A DNA stretch of 20,645 nt, taken from assembly GCA_964577175.1 (NCBI GenBank), contig CAZNYC010000074.1:1-20645 (forward strand), given 5' to 3'. Position numbers and translations under genes: made by a program. Each line of letters starts with the position of its first letter. The first letter of the stretch is position 1. Of this stretch, positions 7,511 through 14,226 are shown piece by piece. Below the pieces are notes generated by a model. It had not been told where the DNA came from and ran no database searches. It saw only the letters and a list, made by a program, of their open reading frames with translations. Source of the DNA: BS750m-G62 sp964577175 (GTDB taxonomy: Bacteria; Planctomycetota; Phycisphaerae; FEN-1346).

Positions 7511-8181
7511 TTACGGCTGGACCTGCAGGTCGTTGTCCACCCACGTATCGCCGCCCTCGTAAGCGTTCTGGTGGCGGCGTCGCGCTCGGCCCAGGTGTCG
7601 ACCCGTCCCGTCAGGTGGGCCACGCCGTTCTCGACGGAGACGGTAACCTGGTCCCTGTCGACGAACGGACTCCACCAGAGTTCGTCCTCGATGTCCGTCT
7701 CGATCTCGGAGTCGCGGGTGTAGGTGGGGCTCGGCTCGTAGTCGTACCAGGGGTAGTTATAGGGATGCACGTCCTCCTCGACGTACGGTTCGTACGTGAG
7801 GGGCTGCTCGCCGCCCTCGACGGAGATGTTGTTCCGGACGGCGACGATGCCCTTGGTGCGGGAGGCGACGTCGTCGGCGCGGCCCTTCTCGAAGTAGGAA
7901 TCGACCGTGCCGTACAGCCGTGCCACGCCGTCGACCACACTGGCGGTGACCTCGAACCCCTCGATGAACGGGTCGCGGGCGAGGGCCTCGCGGAGGTTTT
8001 CGAGGATCTCGGCGTCCGTGAGGTCGCCGGCCGGGCGGGCCTTGAGCCGGTTCTTGACGCGGACGACGCCCACCGTGTGGCGTGCGACGTCCTTCGCCGC
8101 CCGCTTCGCCTTGACGTTGCCGACCCTCCCGCGAAGCGTCACCACGCCGCCGCGCACCTCGGGCGTGATCTCGAACGGCAC
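7511..8181 (-). pseudogene. C-terminal BON fragment after the TAG
   Basis: From a GTG at 8181, in the same frame as the upstream part, the sequence continues with the rest of BON domain 4 (PFEITPEVRGGVVTLRGRVG), all of domain 5 and most of domain 6, with a Tyr/Pro-rich linker (about residues 125-145). At 7568-7569 the frame slips. Without correction the frame runs on antisense into the gltS 3' end as Arg-rich nonsense to 7186; with a one-base correction it stops naturally at 7511. No ribosome-binding site is evident at 8181, so independent translation is unlikely. Confidence 0.55.
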
Positions 8182-8193
8182 CAGCCGCGGGTC

Positions 8194-9072
8194 CTATACG
8201 AAGGCGTCCGTGACGGCGTCGCGGATCGCCTCGTCGGGCCGGGGTTCGTACGTGTCTTTCCGCAGGTCTGCGTCGCGAGGCCACTTGGCGACCTCGAGGC
8301 CGCAGGCGTCGACGTCCTGGACGCCGGCCACCCGGGCCTCGGCGGCGGCACGGGTCTTCTCCGCGGCGCTGCCCACCGTGCCGGTCAGGCTGACCTCGCC
8401 GTTCGTCACGTCCACGCTGATGAGGGCGTCGTCGACCAGGGCGTCCCAGTGCAGCGCCCGCTGGATGTCGGCCTCGATGTCGCCGTCGCCGCGGTCGGTC
8501 TTGTAATCGATGTCGATCTGGTTGTCGATTTCCTCGACGCCGCGCACCCCTTTGGCCACCTGTTCGGCGAGATGGCGTTCCTGGAACGAGCCGACCGTGC
8601 CGGTCAGGGTCGCCTCGCCGTCTTCGACGGCGGCCACAATCTCGAACGATTCGGTGGCGGGGTCGGTGATCCAGGCGTTCTCGATGTCGGCCTCGATGGC
8701 CCTGTCGGACCGCGGCGTGCTCGGCTCCACCTCGATGCGGTTGATGACCGAGCGGGCGCCCTTGACCGTTTCTGCGATGCGAGCGGCCCGGTCGCTGGCG
8801 AGGAGGTTGTCCACCTGCCCCATGAGGGTGACGACGCCCTGGCGGACGTTGACGTCGATCCGGTTAAGCGGAACGGCAGGGTCGTACAGAAGTTCGTCCG
8901 TCACGGCCGAGGCGATGGCGGTATCGGTGGCCTTGCGTTCGGGGTCGGCGGCGAAGACGGCCGTCGACGCCAGGGCGAGGGCCGCGGCCGTCAGAACCAA
9001 GACCGCAACGCCGGGTCCGCTGACCACCGGTACGTTTCGTTTTCTTGTCAGTGCGACGGAGCAGCATCTCAT
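8194..9072 (-). CDS. N-terminal part of the BON protein: signal peptide plus three BON domains
   Basis: This 292-residue open frame is what would be translated if the TAG at 8196-8194 acts as a stop. It contains the signal peptide, three complete BON domains (about residues 45-115, 116-190 and 191-262) and the first helix of a fourth, ending DAVTDAFV. It could still yield a functional three-domain periplasmic protein, since OsmY itself has only two. The ribosome-binding site is weak (a GGAAC about 9 nt upstream). The gene lies 126 bp downstream of hsp20 on the same strand and may share its transcript. Confidence 0.65.
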   Translation of the reverse strand: MRCCSVALTRKRNVPVVSGPGVAVLVLTAAALALASTAVFAADPERKATDTAIASAVTDELLYDPAVPLNRIDVNVRQGVVTLMGQVDNLLASDRAARIAETVKGARSVINRIEVEPSTPRSDRAIEADIENAWITDPATESFEIVAAVEDGEATLTGTVGSFQERHLAEQVAKGVRGVEEIDNQIDIDYKTDRGDGDIEADIQRALHWDALVDDALISVDVTNGEVSLTGTVGSAAEKTRAAAEARVAGVQDVDACGLEVAKWPRDADLRKDTYEPRPDEAIRDAVTDAFV

Positions 9073-9198
9073 GGTATGTTCCGTTCAGCGTCTTGCAATC
9101 TGGTTCTGGAGAGCGCAACCCTCACCTCCGGCCGCGGGTCCGGCGAAACGCCGCGCGAACCCGGCGCCGGAACACGAGGGCTCCCTACGAACGCAGGG

Positions 9199-9639
9199 TT
9201 ACGTAATCTCGATCTGTTTCGGTTTCGAGGTTTCGCTCTGCGGAAGTTCGAGGTGGAGAACGCCGTTGTCGAGTCTGGCTTGGACCTGCGCTTCGTCGAC
9301 GTCCGTGGGCAGCGTGAACGTCCGCTCGACCCGGGTGAACCGCCGCTCGCGAAGGTGCGACGTGCCCTTCGTCTCCTCGGGCGTCCGCTCCGCCGTGATG
9401 CGCAGCACCCCGTTGTCGATCGTCACGTCGATCTCGTCGCGGTTGAAGCCCGGCATCTCGGCGTCGACGACCAGCCGGCCGTCCTCCTCGTGGATGTCCA
9501 CGGGGTAGGCGCCGGTCAGATCGGCGGCCTCGGTGGGCGTCTCGGTACCCCACGGCCGAAGGAAACGATCGAACAGGCGCTCGACGTCGGAAAGCGGTTC
9601 GCTCAGGCCTCGTCGTCTGCGAAGGGATACAGGCAGCAT
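9199..9639 (-). CDS. Hsp20 / alpha-crystallin small heat-shock protein
   Basis: The 146-residue protein is an ATP-independent holdase that binds unfolding proteins in the cytoplasm. A short Arg-rich N-terminal arm contains LSDVERLFDRFLRPWG. The alpha-crystallin domain runs from about residue 43 (YPVDIHEEDGRLVVDAEMPG) to 135, with the conserved DNGVLRITAER and the terminal LDNGVLHLELP strand. The C-terminal tail KQIEIT carries the I-x-I anchor used in oligomer assembly. A near-perfect Shine-Dalgarno AAGGAGG (9646-9652) sits 6 nt before the ATG. It is first of the minus-strand pair hsp20-BON. No HrcA CIRCE element or clear sigma32 promoter was found upstream; a 16-nt inverted repeat at 9715-9730 is a candidate control site. 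Confidence 0.95.
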   Translation of the reverse strand: MLPVSLRRRRGLSEPLSDVERLFDRFLRPWGTETPTEAADLTGAYPVDIHEEDGRLVVDAEMPGFNRDEIDVTIDNGVLRITAERTPEETKGTSHLRERRFTRVERTFTLPTDVDEAQVQARLDNGVLHLELPQSETSKPKQIEIT

Positions 9640-9714
9640 GGATAACCTCCTTGATCCGGCTGTCCGTTCAGCGGGCAGGCCGACCGGTCGCAGCCCGTCC
9701 TGATGATTGGGTGT

Positions 9715-9730
9715 GCTGGATCATTCCAGC
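9715..9730. promoter_or_regulatory. inverted repeat upstream of hsp20, possible operator
   Basis: GCTGGA (9715-9720) and TCCAGC (9725-9730) are separated by TCAT. The distance from the hsp20 start is suitable for an operator, but no known consensus is matched. Confidence 0.3.
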
Positions 9731-9933
9731 GCTTTCCACGTACCGGGCATTCTGCGCGCGGCAGGGGGCGGGCACAATCCGCGTAACGGACATGCCGCCG
9801 GTGGGAGGCGATTGCGTTGGGAGGCGGGCAAATCCCCATCGATGGTCTCCGTCGGCGCGGACGGCGTCCTGCTCGCGAGGGGAGGCGGGACCGGCGGCAT
9901 CGGCAGGCAAGGGCAGTTTGACCTTGGGTGGCA

Positions 9934-9974
9934 GCGCGGTGGTTCGGAGCGGAGCCCAGGAGTAACCACCGCGC
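9934..9974 (+). repeat. palindromic repeat, CGGAG-loop family (copy 3)
   Basis: Perfect 11-bp arms GCGCGGTGGTT (9934-9944) and AACCACCGCGC (9964-9974) enclose a 19-nt loop that begins CGGAGC. The arms are nearly the same as those of copy 1 at 1715, here with an enlarged loop. Confidence 0.65.
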
Positions 9975-9996
9975 TTCATGCAGCCTCACGTTTGGC

Positions 9997-10024
9997 GCGC
10001 GGCGGGTACGGAGACCCGCCGCGC
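9997..10024 (+). repeat. palindromic repeat, CGGAG-loop family (copy 4)
   Basis: Perfect 11-bp arms GCGCGGCGGGT (9997-10007) and ACCCGCCGCGC (10014-10024) enclose the loop ACGGAG. This is the cleanest copy. Confidence 0.75.
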
Positions 10025-10079
10025 AACTATCCAGGCCGGCGTTGCAGTATTCAGGGGGTGGGAAACGTCACAAAAGAAG

Positions 10080-10170
10080 TGGTGCGCGGGACAGGATTTG
10101 AACCTGCAAGGCCGTTTTTGTGGCCACCAGCACCTCAAGCTGGCGTGTCTGCCAATTCCACCACCCGCGC
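10080..10170 (-). tRNA. tRNA-Leu (anticodon GAG)
   Basis: On the minus strand a full class II tRNA is seen. The acceptor arms are GCGCGGG and CCCGCGC, with discriminator A and an encoded CCA (10082-10080). The D-loop contains TGGAATTGGCAGACA, typical of tRNA-Leu. The anticodon stem CCAGC/GCTGG has loop TTGAGGT, giving anticodon GAG (10136-10134), which reads CUC and CUU leucine codons. A long variable arm and the T-loop TTCAAAT follow. It is 88 nt without CCA. The promoter lies directly upstream at 10190-10217. Confidence 0.97.
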
Positions 10171-10189
10171 ACAGGTTCCTCTTCCTTAT

Positions 10190-10217
10190 AGAGTACCGCG
10201 AACGGGCGCGATGTCAA
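10190..10217 (-). promoter_or_regulatory. promoter for tRNA-Leu
   Basis: On the minus strand a consensus TTGACA (10217-10212) is followed after 16 nt by TACTCT (10195-10190). Transcription would begin near 10183, about 13 nt before the mature tRNA 5' end. Confidence 0.6.
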
Positions 10218-10239
10218 GCCCCTAGCCCACCTCGTCCAC

Positions 10240-10268
10240 TTGACGCGGCGCCCGCCGCGATTTACGAT
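10240..10268 (+). promoter_or_regulatory. promoter for riboflavin synthase
   Basis: TTGACG (10240-10245), 17 nt, and TACGAT (10263-10268) form a good sigma70-type match. The expected start (about 10275) is only a few bases before the fixed ATG at 10278, so the mRNA should have essentially no leader. Confidence 0.6.
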
Positions 10269-10277
10269 GGCAGCGGC

Positions 10278-10940
10278 ATGTTCACCGGCCTCATCGAAAC
10301 CATCGGGCGGGTCGTGTCGGCCGACCGCACGGCCGGCGGGGTCCGCCTGCGCGTGGACCTCGCCGCCGCCGCCGCCGGCGTCCGGGCCGGCGACTCCATC
10401 AACCTGGGCGGCGCGTGCCAGACCGTCGCGTGCATTGACGGCCGCCTCGCGGATTTCGACACCGTGGCCGAGACCCTCGCCCGCACCACCCTGGGCGACT
10501 GGCGGCCGGGCATGGAGGTCAACGTCGAACGGAGCCTGCGTCCCGGCGACCGGCTGGCCGGCCACTTCGTGGCCGGCCACGTCGACGCCACTGGCCGCGT
10601 CCTCGAGAATCGGAACGGGGCGGGGGGGTGGATCCTCCGCGTCGAGGCGCCCGAGGCCCTGGCACCGGAGATCGCGCCGAAAGGCAGCCTCGCCGTCGAC
10701 GGCGTCAGCCTGACGGTTGTGGAGGCCGGCCCGCCCGTCGTCGCGGTGGCGCTGGTGCCGACGACGCTCGCCGAGACGACGCTCGGCCGCCTTCAGCCTG
10801 GCGACCGCGTGAACCTGGAGACGGACCTGCTGGCGAAGTACGTCCGCCGGGCGCTTTCCGCCGCCCTCGGCGCGGAGGCTGCCGACCGTCGCCTCATGGC
10901 GGCCCTGGAGCGCGCCGGCTTCCTTGAACCGGAAGCCTGA
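10278..10940 (+). CDS. ribE: riboflavin synthase, alpha chain
   Basis: The 220-residue enzyme dismutates two 6,7-dimethyl-8-ribityllumazines to riboflavin and 5-amino-6-ribitylamino-uracil, the last step of riboflavin synthesis. It has the two tandem lumazine-binding barrels of the family. The first begins with the invariant MFTGLIE, which fixes the start, and the second begins near residue 98 with GHFVAGHVDATG just before it. The second-barrel motif KGSLAVDGVSLTV is canonical. The first-barrel counterpart is GDSINLGGACQTV, whereas most enzymes have VNGVCLTV there; this is a mild variant that keeps the Cys. The C-terminal helix ends near LEPEA. There is no Shine-Dalgarno sequence, in keeping with a leaderless transcript. 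No FMN riboswitch can fit between promoter and ATG, and no other rib gene is adjacent. pdxA follows 106 bp downstream. Confidence 0.95.
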   Translation: MFTGLIETIGRVVSADRTAGGVRLRVDLAAAAAGVRAGDSINLGGACQTVACIDGRLADFDTVAETLARTTLGDWRPGMEVNVERSLRPGDRLAGHFVAGHVDATGRVLENRNGAGGWILRVEAPEALAPEIAPKGSLAVDGVSLTVVEAGPPVVAVALVPTTLAETTLGRLQPGDRVNLETDLLAKYVRRALSAALGAEAADRRLMAALERAGFLEPEA

Positions 10941-10954
10941 TTCAGGGACGGTGA

Positions 10955-10982
10955 GCGCCGTGGGTCTCCGCACCCACCGCGC
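10955..10982 (-). repeat. palindromic repeat, CGGAG-loop family (copy 5, reverse)
   Basis: Arms of 11 nt with one mismatch (10955-10965 and 10972-10982) enclose a loop that reads GCGGAG on the minus strand. It is the only copy here in this orientation and faces copy 6, 26 bp away. Confidence 0.65.
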
Positions 10983-11008
10983 TGCATGACGAGGTGTTTG
11001 CGCAGACC

Positions 11009-11032
11009 GCGGCGGGTGCGGAGACCCGCCGC
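11009..11032 (+). repeat. palindromic repeat, CGGAG-loop family (copy 6)
   Basis: Perfect 9-bp arms GCGGCGGGT (11009-11017) and ACCCGCCGC (11024-11032) enclose loop GCGGAG. With copy 5 it forms a head-to-head pair in the ribE-pdxA spacer, ending 14 bp before the pdxA start. Confidence 0.7.
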
Positions 11033-11046
11033 GCACGGAGTCCTCC

Positions 11047-12051
11047 GTGCCCACCGCCCCCAAATCGCGCCTGGCCCTGACCGTCGGCGACCCCGCGGGC
11101 ATCGGGCCGGAGGTCGCCGCCCGAGCCCTGGCGGACGATGCCGTCCGCGGTCTGGCTGACGTGGCCGTCTTCGGTCCGCCGGCGGAAAAGTGGGCCCGGC
11201 GGGCGGGCGTGCCGCTGCCGCCCCTCGACGCCGCAGGGCCGCTGGAGGAGTGGGACGGGCAGGTCGGGGGCCTCCGGCTCGTTGCCCTGGAGAGCGACCT
11301 TGCGGACCTCGCCGAGGCCGCGCCGAGCGCCGCGGGCGGCGAGGCGAGCATCCGCTACGTCCGGGCGGCCATCGACGCCGCCAAGCGCGGCCGGGTCGAC
11401 GCCATCGTCACGGGCCCCATCTCGAAGCACGCCGTCCGACTGGCCGGTTACCCCTGGCCGGGGCACACGGAACTGCTGGCCGAGGCGTTCGGCGCCGACG
11501 AGGTGGCCATGATGTTCGCCGGCGGCCCGCTGCGGGTCGTCCTGGTGACGATTCACGTGCCGCTGGCGGAGGCCATCCGGATGCTCTCCGCCGACCGCAT
11601 CGTCACCACGTGCCGCCTGGCCGATGAGGCCCTCCGCGGGCGGTTCGGCCTGGCCGAGCCGCGGCTGGGTGTGTGCGGTCTGAATCCGCACGCGGGCGAA
11701 GAGGGGCGGTTCGGCTCCGAGGAACGCGACATGATCGAGCCGGCGCTGGCGCGCCTGCGGGTCGACGGCGTCCGGGCCGAGGGTCCCCTCCCGCCCGACA
11801 CGGCGTTCCACCAGGCGCTTGCCGGGCGGTTCGACATCGTCGTCGCCATGTACCACGACCAGGGTCTTATTGCCGTCAAGACCGTGGCGTTCGAGGAAAG
11901 CGTGAACGTCACACTCGGCCTGCCGGTCGTCCGGACGAGCGTGGACCACGGCACGGCGTACGACATCGCCGGGCGGGGCGAGGCCGACCCGCGGAGCATG
12001 GTCGCGGCCGTCCGCCTGGCGGCCGAGATGGTTGAACGCGGGGAAGCATAA
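11047..12051 (+). CDS. pdxA: 4-hydroxythreonine-4-phosphate dehydrogenase
   Basis: PdxA (334 residues) oxidises 4-phosphohydroxy-L-threonine with NAD(P)+ in the DXP-dependent route to pyridoxal phosphate; the product condenses with deoxyxylulose phosphate through PdxJ. The N-terminal TVGDPAGIGPEV is the family hallmark. The three divalent-metal histidines are visible at H140 (GHTE), H215 (NPHAGE) and H270 (YHDQG), and the C-terminal VVRTSVDHGTAYDIAG is typical. The length is normal. The start is GTG at 11047 with GGAG 6 nt upstream (11037-11040). pdxA followed by ksgA is an order also found in enterobacteria. The enzyme is a cytoplasmic dimer. No promoter was recognised, so it may be read from the riboflavin synthase promoter. 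Confidence 0.95.
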   Translation: MPTAPKSRLALTVGDPAGIGPEVAARALADDAVRGLADVAVFGPPAEKWARRAGVPLPPLDAAGPLEEWDGQVGGLRLVALESDLADLAEAAPSAAGGEASIRYVRAAIDAAKRGRVDAIVTGPISKHAVRLAGYPWPGHTELLAEAFGADEVAMMFAGGPLRVVLVTIHVPLAEAIRMLSADRIVTTCRLADEALRGRFGLAEPRLGVCGLNPHAGEEGRFGSEERDMIEPALARLRVDGVRAEGPLPPDTAFHQALAGRFDIVVAMYHDQGLIAVKTVAFEESVNVTLGLPVVRTSVDHGTAYDIAGRGEADPRSMVAAVRLAAEMVERGEA

Positions 12052-12072
12052 GAGGCCGCACCGCGCGAAACG

Positions 12073-12149
12073 CCCATTTAGCCGCCGGCCCCGGCCGGCG
12101 CGTTGAGCCGTTGGCGGCACGTGCCGAGTAAACTCGGCGGCTAAATGGG
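12073..12149. repeat. head-to-head pair of TTTAGCCGCC palindromes
   Basis: Outer arms CCCATTTAGCCGCC (12073-12086) and GGCGGCTAAATGGG (12136-12149) are perfect 14-mers. Each half also carries its own palindrome: CGCCGGCC-CC-GGCCGGCG at 12083-12100, and TGCCGAGT-AA-ACTCGGCG at 12122-12139. The second half read in reverse begins TTTAGCCGCCGAG, so the unit is two copies of one element in opposite orientation. A third copy is at 18201-18227. Confidence 0.75.
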
Positions 12150-12168
12150 TGCTGCACAATGCACCCAT
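12145..12168 (+). promoter_or_regulatory. hairpin enclosing the ksgA start codon
   Basis: ATGGGTGC (12145-12152) and GCACCCAT (12161-12168) pair perfectly over 8 bp with an 8-nt loop; the second arm includes the first two bases of the proposed ATG (12167-12169). The first arm overlaps the 3' arm of the large palindrome at 12136-12149, so the two pairings exclude each other. Confidence 0.4.
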
Positions 12169-13054
12169 GCCCCACGTCCCCACGAAGACCGAGATTCGCG
12201 AGGCCCTGGCCGAGGCGGGGCTGCGGCCGGACACCGTCCGCGGTCAGCACTTCCTCGTGGACGGCAATCTCATGCGGCTGCTTGTGGCCGAGGCCGACCT
12301 CGAGCCCCCCGATACCGTTCTGGAGGTCGGCGCGGGCGTGGGGAACCTGACGGGCCTTCTGGCCGCCGAGGCCGGCCGGGTCGTCGCGGTCGAGGTGGAC
12401 CCGCACGTGGCGGAAGTCGCGCGCGACCGCCTCGCGGAGGTGGAGAACGTCCGCTTCCGCGTCGCCGACGCCCTCGCCGACAAGCATCACCTCAACCGCG
12501 GGGTCACGGCGGCCGTCGCGGAGGCGCGCCGGGCGCTCGGCGGGCCGTGGAAACTCGTCGCCAACCTGCCGTACCAGGTCGCTACGCCGCTCGTCGTGGA
12601 CCTCATCCTGGACCCGGATCCGCCGGCGCGGCTCGTCTTCACGGTCCAGAAGGAGGTGGCGGACCGCCTGGCGGCCCCGCCCGCCACGCGGGCGTACGGC
12701 CCCGTCGGCATCCTGGTCCAGGCGTTGGCGGAGGTGGAGGTCCTGCGCCGCCTGCCGCCGGACGTCTTCTGGCCGCGGCCGGCCGTCCGCAGCGCCATGG
12801 TCCGCATCCGGCCGAGCGAGGCGAAGCGGAACCGGGTGGCGGACCTTGTGGCCCTGCGGCGGATGGTGACGGGGCTCTTCGCCCACCGCCGGAAACGGGC
12901 CGCCCGCAGCCTCGCCCTGGCCGAGCCGTCGGGCGGCGGGGCGCAAGCCTGGGCCGACCGGCTGGAGGCGTGTGGCCTGGACCCGTCGGCACGGGCCGAG
13001 GCGTACACCGTCGACGAGATCGTCCGGCTGGCGGGGGTTCTGACGGAGGAGTGA
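12167..13054 (+). CDS. ksgA: 16S rRNA (adenine(1518)-N6/adenine(1519)-N6)-dimethyltransferase
   Basis: KsgA (RsmA) dimethylates the two adjacent adenines in helix 45 of 16S rRNA using S-adenosylmethionine, a late check in 30S subunit assembly. From the ATG at 12167 it has 295 residues. Motifs seen are GQHFLVD (from residue 26), the SAM-binding VLEVGAGVGNLTG (from 51), the acidic ribose-binding VEVDP, the catalytic NLPY (133-136, followed by QVATP) and a FWPRPAVRSAMVRI region after it. The C-terminal helical domain is as usual. A GTG at 12149 in the same frame would add six residues but lies inside the palindrome. No good Shine-Dalgarno sequence is seen, and the start codon can be buried in a hairpin. 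pdxA lies 115 bp upstream. Confidence 0.94.
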   Translation: MPHVPTKTEIREALAEAGLRPDTVRGQHFLVDGNLMRLLVAEADLEPPDTVLEVGAGVGNLTGLLAAEAGRVVAVEVDPHVAEVARDRLAEVENVRFRVADALADKHHLNRGVTAAVAEARRALGGPWKLVANLPYQVATPLVVDLILDPDPPARLVFTVQKEVADRLAAPPATRAYGPVGILVQALAEVEVLRRLPPDVFWPRPAVRSAMVRIRPSEAKRNRVADLVALRRMVTGLFAHRRKRAARSLALAEPSGGGAQAWADRLEACGLDPSARAEAYTVDEIVRLAGVLTEE

Positions 13055-13135
13055 GGCGGCGAGCGCCCCGGCAAAGGGCACGGTGGCGCGAGACCGGCCG
13101 TGGCACGTGTCCCTCAGATGCCGCGCGGGAATCCG

Positions 13136-14170
13136 CTACCCCTCGTCGTCCGGCATGAGGTCCGGCCGGTGCTCGCGGAACCACGCCAACGTCTCGCGGA
13201 GCGTCTCCTCCGTGCTGCCCTGCGGTTCGTACCCCAGGAGGTTCCGGACCTTGTCGATGCGGTAGGTGAGCGGCACGGTCATAAACTTCAGGCGCATCTT
13301 GTTCAGCAGGGGCGGCTGCTTGCTGCGGCTCAGGGCGTGGAGGCCCTCGAAGAGCGGGCAGACCATCCGCGCCAGCCATGTGGGCACGTGGGTGGTCGGC
13401 ATCGGGTACCCGGTCTCCTCGCAGATGACCTCGACGAGGCGCTCGCGCGTGATCGCGTCGCCGTTGGTGATGAGGAAGACCTCGCCGGCCGCCTTCGGCT
13501 CGACGGCGGCGCGGTAGAGGGCCTGGGCCAGGTTCTCCACGTAGACCATAGACATCGGCTGCCGGCCGGCGCCGATGAACTTGAACTTGCCGGCCTTCAG
13601 GTTGCCGAGGATGCGCGGCAGGACCTGCCGGTCGCGCGGGCCGTACACGTACGGCGGCCGGAGGATCGCCGCCTTCAGTCCCCGCTCGCGGATGAACTGC
13701 TGGATGACCTCCTCGGCCCGGATCTTCGTCACGTTGTAGTTGTCGCCGGTGTGGATGACGGGGGCGGACTCGTCCAGGTCGCGCTGGGCCTGCATGCCCA
13801 GGACGATCATCGAACTCAGGTAGACGAACCGCTTCAGGCGGCCGCAGGCGATGGCCGCCTCCGCCAGGTGCCGCGTGCCCTCCACGTTCACGCGGACCAT
13901 GTCCTCCAGGCGGGCCCAGTCCGACACCAGGGCCGCGCAGTGGAAGACGTAGTCGGCGTCTTCGAGGTGGGGTGTGAGGGTGCCGGCGGGGTCGCCGACG
14001 TCGCCCTCGATGAGATCGACGCCCCACTCGCGGAGCAGGGCGGTGTCGCTCGTGGGCCGCACCAGGGCTCGCACCCGCCACCCCTCGTCCAGGACGCGGC
14101 GCGCCACGTGACTGCCGATCATCCCGGTTGCACCCGTAACAAATGCCAGCGGCGAATCGTGATCCGACAT
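13136..14170 (-). CDS. NAD(P)-dependent epimerase/dehydratase (extended SDR)
   Basis: The 344-residue protein is an extended short-chain dehydrogenase/reductase. The Rossmann motif GATGMIG (G13, G16, G19) is near the N-terminus, followed by the DVGDP that contacts adenine. The catalytic set is LSSMIV and YNVTK (Y145, K149), then ILRPPYVYGPRD, which closes the active site in sugar epimerases and 3-beta-hydroxysteroid-dehydrogenase relatives. The closest functional classes are nucleotide-sugar or sterol/isoprenoid-type dehydrogenases; the substrate cannot be told. The start at 14170 is favoured because an in-frame ATG at 14200 lies inside the predicted -10 and cannot be in the transcript. An AGAGGG lies just upstream. 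It is transcribed divergently from the prepilin-like genes and converges on ksgA, from which it is separated by 81 bp with no clear terminator. Confidence 0.88.
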   Translation of the reverse strand: MSDHDSPLAFVTGATGMIGSHVARRVLDEGWRVRALVRPTSDTALLREWGVDLIEGDVGDPAGTLTPHLEDADYVFHCAALVSDWARLEDMVRVNVEGTRHLAEAAIACGRLKRFVYLSSMIVLGMQAQRDLDESAPVIHTGDNYNVTKIRAEEVIQQFIRERGLKAAILRPPYVYGPRDRQVLPRILGNLKAGKFKFIGAGRQPMSMVYVENLAQALYRAAVEPKAAGEVFLITNGDAITRERLVEVICEETGYPMPTTHVPTWLARMVCPLFEGLHALSRSKQPPLLNKMRLKFMTVPLTYRIDKVRNLLGYEPQGSTEETLRETLAWFREHRPDLMPDDEG

Positions 14171-14198
14171 GGGGCCCTCTCGCTGAAGTTCGCCCGCC

Positions 14199-14226
14199 AT
14201 TGTAGACCGGCGGGGTACCCCGTCAA
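14199..14226 (-). promoter_or_regulatory. promoter for the epimerase/dehydratase gene
   Basis: On the minus strand TTGACG (14226-14221), 16 nt, and TACAAT (14204-14199) form one of the best sigma70-type matches in the window. Transcription should start near 14192, leaving a leader of about 22 nt. This decides the ATG at 14170 over the one at 14200. Confidence 0.65.

Larger units (their letters stand above)
7511..9072 (-). pseudogene. six-BON-domain exported protein, interrupted by a TAG and a frameshift
   Basis: Read as one gene, this encodes about 520 residues. A Sec signal peptide (hydrophobic 20-41, likely cleavage after VFA) is followed by six BON (OsmY/nodulation) domains of about 65-75 residues. 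Each repeats the pattern acidic helix - (Y/W)DP - strand GxVxLxGxV. BON proteins are periplasmic or envelope-associated and often osmotic-stress related. Two lesions are visible. An in-frame TAG at 8196-8194 falls in domain 4 exactly where domain 1 has Tyr (LLYDPAV versus AFV*DPRL). In domain 6 one base is missing around 7568-7569; restoring it gives the expected NAYEGGDTWVDNDLQVQP and a TAA at 7513-7511. Domains 2-5 otherwise read cleanly, so the decay is recent, or both lesions are sequencing errors, or the TAG is read through. Confidence 0.75.
9653..10079. other. non-coding spacer upstream of hsp20
   Basis: About 430 bp hold no credible gene. Open frames here lack family resemblance and ribosome-binding sites. 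The spacer contains the inverted repeat GCTGGA-TCAT-TCCAGC (9715-9730), which lies 76-91 nt upstream of the hsp20 start, and two palindromes of the CGGAG-loop family (9934-9974 and 9997-10024). The hsp20 promoter should lie within it but is not recognisable to me. Confidence 0.6.

Noticed and set aside
5929..9645. A 1,238-codon open frame on the plus strand across gltS, BON and hsp20
   Set aside because: It is Arg/Gly/Pro-rich with no family resemblance and lies in shadow frames of three clear genes; long false frames are expected at this GC content.
9707..10225. Open frame of 172 codons spanning the hsp20 spacer and tRNA
   Set aside because: It runs antisense through the tRNA and through two palindromes and has no recognisable domain.
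10180..10277. FMN riboswitch before riboflavin synthase
   Set aside because: The promoter lies within 40 nt of the start codon and the upstream side is the tRNA promoter; there is no room and no conserved FMN-element core.
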